A model generated the notes under the pieces. The model ran no database searches, was not told the DNA's origin, and saw only the letters and a program-made list of their open reading frames with translations. A stretch of 6,180 bases of DNA, taken from assembly GCA_031290955.1 (NCBI GenBank), contig JAISLJ010000155.1, positions 1 to 6,180 of the forward strand, written 5' to 3'. The position numbers and the translations under genes are program-made. The DNA comes from Zoogloeaceae bacterium (lineage in GTDB: Bacteria; Pseudomonadota; Gammaproteobacteria; Burkholderiales; Rhodocyclaceae). Below are positions 1 through 5,181 of this stretch, in pieces; positions within the stretch are counted from its first letter, which is position 1; each line of letters starts with the position of its first letter.

Positions 1-107
1 CAGAAAGGAGAACATTCCAGAAGACGATAGACCAAAAACTTCATCAACACTGACCGCACAAAATACTTGACTGCGAACACGGTTGCTCTCTCGCCCCTGC
101 CGGGGCA

Positions 108-299
108 CTCTCCCCCGCCATGCGGGGGAGAGAAGGCAAGCGCCCGTGCTTGTTCCACCTGCCTTGCGGGTGGGGGAGAGAAGGCAAAGGCCGCCGGGCG
201 GAGGCAATACCTCGCCGGACGCTCTTCCTCGCCACGCGGAGGAGAGAAGGCAAGCGCCATTGCTTGCTCTGCTTTCCTTGCGGATGGGGGAGAGAAGTT
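108..299. repeat. Two tandem hairpin-bearing repeat units, 114 bp apart
   Basis: Two units of about 78 bp (108-185 and 222-299) align without gaps at an offset of 114 bp, with roughly a dozen mismatches counted by eye. Each unit has the same order of parts. First comes a dyad, which in unit 1 has perfect 11-bp arms CTCTCCCCCGC and GCGGGGGAGAG around CAT (108-132) and in unit 2 is imperfect (222-246). Then comes a smaller dyad, in unit 2 GCAAGC and GCTTGC around six bases. Last is a TTGCGG-TGGGGGAGAG arm. The motif GGGGGAGAGAAG thus occurs four times, near 124, 172, 238 (one base different) and 286, with spacings of 48, 66 and 48. In unit 1 CCACCTGC and GCGGGTGG (156-175) form a further hairpin. 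This looks like a REP/BIME-like intergenic repeat. No CRISPR architecture is present. Confidence 0.7.
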
Positions 300-308
300 C
301 GATGTGTG

Positions 309-377
309 GCGCAGCAACGATTCCAGCATTTCCTTCTCTTCTTCCGTCAAACTCACTCGGTATTTGATCGCTGGCAT
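309..377 (-). pseudogene. N-terminal fragment of an IS630-type transposase
   Basis: Reading down from ATG at 377, the first 23 codons give MPAIKYRVSLTEEEKEML followed by ESLLR. This matches the start of many IS630-family transposases, where a K-Y-x-V-x-L-T-x-E-E-R/K segment precedes the helix-turn-helix region. After residue 23 the resemblance stops and the frame runs straight into the repeat units at 108-299, so the catalytic DDE region is missing. No clear ribosome binding site precedes the ATG. The fragment lies directly downstream of the truncated secreted-protein gene, so an insertion or deletion involving this element probably broke that gene. The family call rests on a short stretch recalled from memory, and no terminal inverted repeat was identified. 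Confidence 0.5.
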
Positions 378-390
378 GTCCGTCTTGCCT

Positions 391-483
391 GTGCACGATG
401 GTGGCCGGGTCTGCCCACCCCGCCGCCGAACCCGCCAGCGCCAGTGCTGCCACAATTGCCTTTACTGCAAATTTGAGTTTCAT
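391..483 (-). pseudogene. Start of a secreted-protein gene, truncated
   Basis: ATG at 483-481 is preceded by a strong ribosome binding site, GAGGAG at 491-496, with 7-nt spacing. The product begins with MKLKFAVKAIVAALALAG and continues SAAGWADPATIV. This is a textbook Sec signal peptide: a positive start, an alanine/leucine core, and probable cleavage after Ala24 just before DPATIV. The mature part is lost after about 30 codons, where sequence belonging to the IS630-type fragment begins. I do not recognise the original protein; the remaining piece only says that it was exported to the periplasm or beyond. A sigma-54 promoter and a probable enhancer site lie upstream in the right orientation. 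The frame stays open from 483 to position 1 through the repeats, so a chimeric product is formally possible. Confidence 0.5.
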
Positions 484-551
484 GTTTCCGCTCCTCAGTC
501 AGTTCGAACGAACCCGCGAGACAATGCCGGTTCCCTCCACGGAGAGGAAGA

Positions 552-567
552 AGCAAACCCTGTGCCA
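552..567 (-). promoter_or_regulatory. Consensus sigma-54 (-24/-12) promoter, minus strand
   Basis: On the minus strand the bases TGGCACAGGGTTTGCT fit the sigma-54 (RpoN) consensus TGGCAC-N5-TTGCW at every defined position, with the required GG-N10-GC spacing. The predicted transcription start is near 541. That leaves about 58 nt of leader before the ATG at 483, which has a strong ribosome binding site. Sigma-54 promoters need an upstream-bound AAA+ activator, and a fitting twin dyad lies at 701-738. Confidence 0.7.
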
Positions 568-700
568 CAACTATTCACATCGGTATATATCGAAACCCAT
601 TCCGCAGAAAAACCCGCGCAACCACCAGACTTTCCGCCAATTTCCCCCGCCGCCTTCCCCCCAATCCGCTATATTGCCGACGCCTCTACGGCACACCGTT

Positions 701-738
701 TTGTCGTAAATCCGACAACAATGTCCGACATACGACAA
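701..738. promoter_or_regulatory. Twin dyad operator, likely sigma-54 activator binding sites
   Basis: Two 16-bp sites lie 20 bp apart, start to start. Site 1 (702-717) is TGTCG-TAAATC-CGACA, a perfect TGTCG-N6-CGACA dyad. Site 2 (722-737) is TGTCC-GACATA-CGACA, with one mismatch in its left arm. The whole block is also framed by 8-bp inverted arms TTGTCGTA (701-708) and TACGACAA (731-738). Sites about two helical turns apart would place two dimers on one DNA face. They lie roughly 160-195 bp upstream of the transcription start predicted from the minus-strand sigma-54 promoter, a usual distance for enhancer-binding proteins. The cognate regulator is not in the window and I cannot name it. Confidence 0.5.
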
Positions 739-942
739 GACAATTGCATGAAGCACAGGAAACGCCACGCGGCGCGAGGCAATCCACCGCGCCGCATATG
801 CCTCCCCATCAATGCCGCGTCCGCCATGGTAGAGACTCGCTGAACGAATCATGTCCGGGACGATCCCGCAGGAATGGGCGATGCCTTGCCGGAGCGCAGG
901 GGGCGGCGCAAGCAACAAGGGCATCGCACAGATGAACGCCGA

Positions 943-973
943 TGGATTGCCGCGCTGCGCTCGCAATGACGAC
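943..973. repeat. Dispersed CATTGCGAGCG...GCAATCCA-type repeat
   Basis: On the minus strand this segment reads GTCGTCATTGCGAGCGCAGC followed by GCGGCAATCCA, a short motif that recurs in intergenic DNA of many bacterial genomes. A partial related sequence in the opposite orientation, ending GAGGCAATCCACC, occurs at 776-788, so the two face each other about 160 bp apart. Its function is unknown. Recognition is from memory of the motif. Confidence 0.5.
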
Positions 974-977
974 AAAG

Positions 978-1048
978 TGGGGGAGGATCCTGCTTCCCCA
1001 AGGAATGGACAGGGCGGCAGGATGCCGCCCCCACCTTGGGAACCCCAC
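978..1048. repeat. Nested hairpin of about 71 nt
   Basis: Three nested arm pairs are visible: GTGGGG (978-983) with CCCCAC (1043-1048), TTCCCCAAGG (994-1003) with CCTTGGGAA (1034-1042, one bulged C), and GGGCGGC (1012-1018) with GCCGCCC (1024-1030) around AGGAT. There is no T-run after it, so it is not a standard intrinsic terminator. It may be a REP-like element or a non-autonomous repeat. Confidence 0.45.
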
Positions 1049-1223
1049 GCAATCATGAACCGCCCGCAACAACGCACCCGAGGAACTTACCGTTGCCATC
1101 CCCGGCAAGGATTTCCGGGCGGGCGGCAAGGAAGGGGCTGGTTCCCGGCAGGTTTGGGTGGATATCGAATATAACCTTCTGAAAACAAAGCGATTTCCGT
1201 CGCGCAAACGCATCCGCCGTGGA

Positions 1224-1240
1224 TGGCGCGAACGTTGCTT
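1224..1240 (+). promoter_or_regulatory. Candidate sigma-54 promoter for flgK-flgL
   Basis: TGGCGC-GAACG-TTGCTT carries the invariant GG (1225-1226) and GC (1237-1238) with 10 bases between them. It differs from TGGCAC-N5-TTGCW only at the fifth base. Transcription would start near 1250, about 90 nt before the flgK ATG. Sigma-54 control of the flgKL pair is known in some polar flagellates such as Vibrio. No sigma-28-like TAAA-N-GCCGATAA motif was seen upstream of flgK. Confidence 0.55.
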
Positions 1241-1341
1241 GGTTTGGGCAGGCAGTCGGAGGCGTTCCGGGAGGGTTGCCGGTTTGTTCTCACAAATCGC
1301 CCGCGCCTGCCGTAAACGAACGAGACCATCCGGAGATCATC

Positions 1342-3333
1342 ATGAGTCTATTGAACACGGGCCTCACGGCGCTTTCCACGGCGCAACTGGGCATGCGCAC
1401 GGCGCAGCACAACATCGCCAACGCCAACACGCCCGGTTACAGTCGGCAGGCGATTCTGCAAGCCACCAATGCGGCCATGTTCACAGGTTCTGGCTATGTT
1501 GGTCAGGGTGTGCATGTGGAAACCATCCGCCGCAGCTATAGCGATGTGCTCACCCGGCAGGTGAACATGGCGCAGAGCAAATCCAGCGAACTGGATACCC
1601 ATTACGCCATGATCTCCCGCATCGACAGCCTCCTTGCCGACAGCAATTCCGGCATTTCCCCGGTGCTGGCGGGCTTCTTTCAGGGGGTGCAGGATGTGGC
1701 CGCCAATCCCGGTCTTGTTTCGGCGCGGCAATCAATGGTTTCCTCTGCCCAGGTGCTCGCCAACCGTTTCCAGATTCTCGATGACCGCCTAGTGCAGCTT
1801 GCCGCGGAGACCAATACCCAGATTCACAGTTCCGTCGAACTCGTCAATACCTACAGCGCCCGCATCGCCGACCTCAATATCCAGATCAGCATGCTTGCTT
1901 CCACCGGTCAGCCGCCCAACGATCTTCAGGATGAGCGCGACCAACTGGTGCTGGAACTGAACAAGCTCATCCGCGTGAGCACCGTCATTGATTCCGACGG
2001 CAACATGAACGTCTTTGCCGGCATGGGCCAGCAAGTGGTGGTGGGGAGTTCCGCCATTCCACTGGAAGCGCGTCCCTCGGAGGCCAATCCCGAACAGTGG
2101 GTGATTGCCCAGAAAAACGGCATGGAATTGCCCACCAGCTATTTCGATGGCGGTTCCATCGGCGGCCTGCTCGCCTTCCGGAACGAGGCCCTGACCCAAA
2201 CCAACAACACGCTGGGCCAGCTTGCCGCAAGCATTGCGCTCACGGTCAATGCCCAACACGCCCTGGGGCAAGACCTGTTGGGGAACAGCAAAAGCGACGC
2301 GGATTTCGTGGCCGATTTCTTCCGGATCAGCGCCCCCAAATCCACGGCGAACGCGCGCAATACCGGCATGGGTTCCGTCGCCGATTTCCACTTCCTGCCG
2401 TCCACCCTCTCGCCGGAAGGCAATTACTACACCCAACTGACTGGCAGCAATTATGCAGTGCAGTTCGATACGGGCGGCAGCTTCACCGTCACGCGCCTCG
2501 CCGACAATGCCCTGGTGGCTTCCGGCAGCGAAGGCACGGCGGAGGAATTCGATGGCCTGTCGCTCAACTTTGCCGCCGGGCATGCCAAGGGCGACCGTTA
2601 TCTGCTGCAACCGACCTGCGAAGTCGGGCGCAATCTCACCGTGAATCAGGAAATCGTCGGCGACGTGCGCAAGATCGCGGCGGCCTCGCCGGTGCGCACC
2701 GAGACCGGCGAAAACATCGGCGCGGCCACGATCAGCGCCGGGGAAATCGTTGACGCGAACTATGTGCGTCCCGCGTCGCCGATCATCCTGGAATATGACG
2801 AAGGGCCGCCGGGCGAGTTGCAGCTGGCAAGTGGTTCGGGTTCGCCCACTTCAGTGCTGGTCAATGGCACGGCGGTCACTTATCCCTTTTCCTTTTCCTA
2901 CAACAGCGGCGATGAAATCACCATTGACGGTTTTCGCTTCACCATCACCGGCACGCCTGCCGATGGCGATACGTTCCGCATTGCCGCCAACACTGGCGGC
3001 CTGGCGGATTCGCGCAACATTGTGCGCATTGGCGCCCTGCAAACGCAGGAGACCATGAATGGCGACAGCACAAAGGGTCTTGCCACTTTCCAGGTCGCCT
3101 ATGCCCAACTGGTGAGCGACATCGGCTCCCGCACCAAATCCGTTGCCGTCAATGGCGATGCGCAGCGGGTGGTGCTCGAACAATCCATTGCGGCGCGCGA
3201 TTCCGTGGCGGGCGTGAATCTCGACGAGGAATGGGCCAACATCATGCAATACCAGCTTTCCTACCAGGCGGCGGCCCGGATGATGGACACCGTGTCGAAG
3301 ATGTTCGACGTCATCATCAACATCGGCCGCTGA
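1342..3333 (+). CDS. flgK: Flagellar hook-associated protein 1 (FlgK)
   Basis: FlgK forms the first ring of the hook-filament junction outside the cell, next to the hook, and is exported by the flagellar type III apparatus. The protein is 663 residues from ATG 1342, which is preceded by GGAG (1332-1335) with 6-nt spacing. This start gives the family's typical opening MSLLNTGLTALSTAQ; the in-frame ATG at 1219 would add 41 uncharacteristic residues. Diagnostic segments are HNIANANTPGYSRQ at residues 23-36, the rod/hook-family motif, and NDLQDERDQLVLELNKLI at 193-210. The C-terminal helix lies in roughly the last 39 residues, starting VNLDEEWANIMQYQ. These terminal helices form the D0/D1 coiled core. 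The middle, about 220-560, is the variable outer part, and the protein is longer than the roughly 550-residue enterobacterial FlgK. flgL follows after 27 bp, indicating an operon. No frameshift or missing segment is seen. Confidence 0.96.
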   Translation: MSLLNTGLTALSTAQLGMRTAQHNIANANTPGYSRQAILQATNAAMFTGSGYVGQGVHVETIRRSYSDVLTRQVNMAQSKSSELDTHYAMISRIDSLLADSNSGISPVLAGFFQGVQDVAANPGLVSARQSMVSSAQVLANRFQILDDRLVQLAAETNTQIHSSVELVNTYSARIADLNIQISMLASTGQPPNDLQDERDQLVLELNKLIRVSTVIDSDGNMNVFAGMGQQVVVGSSAIPLEARPSEANPEQWVIAQKNGMELPTSYFDGGSIGGLLAFRNEALTQTNNTLGQLAASIALTVNAQHALGQDLLGNSKSDADFVADFFRISAPKSTANARNTGMGSVADFHFLPSTLSPEGNYYTQLTGSNYAVQFDTGGSFTVTRLADNALVASGSEGTAEEFDGLSLNFAAGHAKGDRYLLQPTCEVGRNLTVNQEIVGDVRKIAAASPVRTETGENIGAATISAGEIVDANYVRPASPIILEYDEGPPGELQLASGSGSPTSVLVNGTAVTYPFSFSYNSGDEITIDGFRFTITGTPADGDTFRIAANTGGLADSRNIVRIGALQTQETMNGDSTKGLATFQVAYAQLVSDIGSRTKSVAVNGDAQRVVLEQSIAARDSVAGVNLDEEWANIMQYQLSYQAAARMMDTVSKMFDVIINIGR

Positions 3334-3360
3334 CGTGGATCCCGCACACAGGAGAAAATC

Positions 3361-4548
3361 ATGAGACTGAGCACGGCGCAAATGTACGATTCCGGCACCA
3401 ACGGCCTGTTGCGGAACCAGTACGATCTTTATCGCATCCAGAACCAGATGTCGACGGGCCGCCGCGTCGTCACGCCTGAGGATGATCCGGTCGCCGCCGC
3501 CCAGGCGCTGGCGACGGAACAGAAACTGCATGTGAATACGCAGTTCCTGGATAACCAGGGGAATGCCGCCGCGCAATTGAAGGAGCTGGAAAGCCAGATG
3601 GGCGCGGTCGGCAGCCTGCTGATCGATGTCAAGGCGCGCTGGGTGGAGGCCGGGAACGGCGCTTACACCGAGAAGCAACTGAAGGATCTGGCCGTGGATA
3701 TCCGCGCCCAGTTCGAGAAACTCCTGAGCATCGCCAACAACGCGGATGCCCACGGGCAATACCGTTTCGCGGGTTTCCAGTCGGGAACGCAGCCTTTTGT
3801 CAATGTCAATGGCGTGGTTTCTTATCAGGGGGACAGCGGCGAGCGCCTGATCCAGGTGGAAACGAGCCGTTTCCTCGCGGTGAATTATTCCGGTCGCGCC
3901 TTCTTCGAGGCCGTGCCGGAAGGCAACGGCGCTTTCGTCACCGGAGCCGCGCCCGGCAATACCGGCGTAATCCGCAATGGCTCGCTGGCGAACAGCAACG
4001 CCTACGATGGGCACAGCTACAGCCTCACCTTCACCACGCCCACCAGCTACGATCTCACGGATACCTATAACGGCAGCACCACCATGACCACGGGCATTGT
4101 CTACACGCCGGGTTCGGCCATCACGCTGGGCGGCGCGCAGGTGGATTTCACCATTCCGCCCGGCATGGGAGATGTCTATACGATCGAGCCAAGCCGCGAG
4201 GAAAGCATGTTTACCACGCTGCGGAAATTCGCCGAGATTCTGGGCAACGGCATGCCCAATTCTCCCGATTTCCTGAACACCATGCAGCGCGTGGGGGCCA
4301 GCATCGACCAGGCCATCCAGCACGTCTCCGACAACCGCGCCGTCGTCGGCACACGCATGGCCGAACTGGAATCGCTCACCTTCCTTGATTCCGACCTGGC
4401 GGTGCAATACGAGGAACAAATCTCCACACTCGTCGATCTCGACTACAACGCAGCAATCAGCGACCTCTCCAAGAACCAACTGCAACTCCAGGCCGCCATG
4501 CAATCCTTCCTCAAGGTAACGGGATTGAGCCTGTTCAATTACATTTGA
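3361..4548 (+). CDS. flgL: Flagellar hook-associated protein 3 (FlgL)
   Basis: FlgL forms the second ring of the hook-filament junction, between FlgK and the first flagellin subunits, and is a flagellin homologue exported through the flagellar secretion system. The 395-residue protein starts at ATG 3361 behind AGGAG (3350-3354) with 6-nt spacing. The N-terminus MRLSTAQMYDSG and the stretch STGRRVVTPEDDPVAAAQAL (residues 31-50) are flagellin-type D0/D1 sequence. The C-terminus LSLFNYI (389-395) closes the matching helix and is typical of betaproteobacterial FlgL. The protein is longer than enterobacterial FlgL (about 317 residues), the extra length lying in the middle around 180-290. It follows flgK by 27 bp and no promoter is evident in the gap, so co-transcription is likely. 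Flagellin genes do not follow; the next DNA is pseudogene material. I see no intrinsic terminator in the 28 bp before the transposase relic. Confidence 0.95.
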   Translation: MRLSTAQMYDSGTNGLLRNQYDLYRIQNQMSTGRRVVTPEDDPVAAAQALATEQKLHVNTQFLDNQGNAAAQLKELESQMGAVGSLLIDVKARWVEAGNGAYTEKQLKDLAVDIRAQFEKLLSIANNADAHGQYRFAGFQSGTQPFVNVNGVVSYQGDSGERLIQVETSRFLAVNYSGRAFFEAVPEGNGAFVTGAAPGNTGVIRNGSLANSNAYDGHSYSLTFTTPTSYDLTDTYNGSTTMTTGIVYTPGSAITLGGAQVDFTIPPGMGDVYTIEPSREESMFTTLRKFAEILGNGMPNSPDFLNTMQRVGASIDQAIQHVSDNRAVVGTRMAELESLTFLDSDLAVQYEEQISTLVDLDYNAAISDLSKNQLQLQAAMQSFLKVTGLSLFNYI

Positions 4549-4576
4549 GGGATCAGGGGAGGGCAGGCGAGGACTT

Positions 4577-4730
4577 ATGGCAACGAAGAAAATGTTAGAC
4601 AGATGCCCGGAAGCTTCCGCGTGAAGCACAAGAAGAGATACGTCGTCAGGCGATGCGACTGCGAGAAGAGTTGAATCTGACGTGGAAAGAAGTTGCGCAC
4701 GTGATGGGGGTGAATATTGGCGCGATGTCC
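4577..4730 (+). pseudogene. N-terminal relic of an IS630-type transposase, frameshifted
   Basis: Starting at ATG 4577 the first frame gives MATKKMLDRCPEASA and then hits TGA at 4622. Moving one base on, the next frame (from 4623) continues EAQEEIRRQAMRLREELNLT, then WKEVAHVMGVNIGAMS. Joined, these form the helix-turn-helix start of an IS630-family transposase, with one inserted base at about 4622. After Ser at 4728-4730, where family members continue with RW, the similarity stops at a junction with the pilL relic on the other strand. The catalytic domain is absent, so the element is dead. It differs from the fragment at 309-377, so at least two IS630-type elements have left remains here. It begins only 28 bp after the flgL stop. 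Confidence 0.6.
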
Positions 4731-5115
4731 TTTGCCGGACAAAGCAGGTAGCCGGAACGCAGGAGGACGTAACGCAGTGCGTTGCCCACGGTCGCGGTTT
4801 GCGGATCGGGAGCGCACATCGACCACCTGTCGCAACAAATCCCGCTGCGCGTCTTCCGGGCGGATTTCCACGAGGGCGTAACGCCCTGACGGGTCACGGG
4901 AATCTGCGCTTCAGCGGTCGGGATGGTCACGATTTCTGGAACGGCTTCCGCACGCGGCGCCTGGACAACGGGCGGCGCGGCTTCCCCAAAACAGTCGGAT
5001 CATGAATCGGCTCCTGAACAATGGAGCGGATAGCATCCGGTCAAAGCACAGAAAAAGCGATGAAAAATCGGATTTTGCTGCGTACCGGATTGATTGGCTT
5101 CCTTGGTGCCCGCAT
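4731..5115 (-). pseudogene. Degraded PilL-type gene of an integrating conjugative element
   Basis: Read on the minus strand from ATG 5115, pieces in different frames reconstruct the N-terminal part of a PilL-type protein of PFGI-1-like integrating conjugative elements. The order is a basic and hydrophobic start (MRAPRKP, then FFIAFS), a lipobox-like ALTGC, a proline/alanine linker (AAPPVVQAPRAEAVPE), VTRQG, YALVEIRPEDAQRDLLRQVV, and TATVGNALRYVLLRSGYLLC. Joining YALVEI to VTRQG needs one restored base near 4880, and joining the last two parts needs about two restored bases near 4805. Further shifts lie between the lipobox and the linker. The conserved core is LVE-x-P-x-x-Q-R-D-L-L followed by VVDV and TVG-x-ALRYVL-x-RSGY-x-LC. 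Sequence after Cys-Pro (4736) no longer fits, because the transposase relic begins. The protein belonged to the type IV pilus or mating apparatus of a conjugative element. The family assignment is from memory. Confidence 0.65.
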
Positions 5116-5122
5116 GAAGCAG

Positions 5123-5151
5123 GCATGGACGTGCTGCCCCTGCGCTATAAT
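5123..5151 (+). promoter_or_regulatory. Probable sigma-70 promoter for the AAA-ATPase-like gene
   Basis: A perfect -10 hexamer TATAAT lies at 5146-5151. With 17-bp spacing the -35 position (5123-5128) reads GCATGG, a poor match, so the promoter may be weak or need an activator. Transcription would start near 5158, about 24 nt before the ATG at 5182. Confidence 0.45.
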
Positions 5152-5181
5152 CCGATCCATGATTTGTTAAGCGAGCAGGCC

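Larger units (their letters stand above)
739..1223. other. Gene-poor stretch with dispersed repeats and hairpins
   Basis: No reading frame on either strand has a convincing start, ribosome binding site and protein-like composition; overlapping open frames here reflect high GC. The stretch holds a partial GCGAGGCAATCCACC-type sequence at 774-788, an inverted related copy at 943-973, and a nested hairpin at 978-1048. Nothing resembling the C-terminus of FlgJ, the common upstream neighbour of flgK, is visible. Confidence 0.55.

Noticed and set aside
108..299. CRISPR-like array
   Set aside because: The repeated motif is palindromic with unequal spacing (48, 66, 48), the intervening sequences are themselves related, and no cas gene is present.
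67..843. 258-codon plus-strand open frame
   Set aside because: It crosses repeats, the truncated gene, the sigma-54 promoter and the operator in one frame. Its composition is low-complexity and nothing supports a start.
571..1077. 168-codon minus-strand open frame
   Set aside because: It runs through the operator, the CAATCC-type repeats and the hairpin, with no protein-family resemblance.
1219..1341. Longer flgK start at 1219
   Set aside because: The extra 41 residues do not fit the family, the region overlaps the candidate promoter, and ATG 1342 has a good ribosome binding site and the canonical N-terminus.
1060..1541. Plus-strand open frame in the gene-poor stretch, with a protein-like piece VWVDIEYNLLKTKR
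   Set aside because: Only a short piece looks protein-like. The frame then runs out of phase into flgK with an arginine-rich composition, and no family was recognised.
1789..2610. 273-codon open frame on the minus strand
   Set aside because: It is antisense to the middle of flgK, with no ribosome binding site or family signature noted.
4549..4576. Intrinsic terminator after flgL
   Set aside because: The 28 bp are purine-rich with no inverted repeat or T-run.
2851..4629. 592-codon open frame on the minus strand
   Set aside because: It lies antisense to flgL and the end of flgK, both of which are unmistakable. Its composition is the usual shadow of GC-rich coding DNA, and it has no recognisable domain.
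4873..4887. Perfect dyad AGGGCGT-A-ACGCCCT as a terminator
   Set aside because: It has no T-run and falls inside the pilL relic, where a lost base at the centre of the sequence explains the frameshift.
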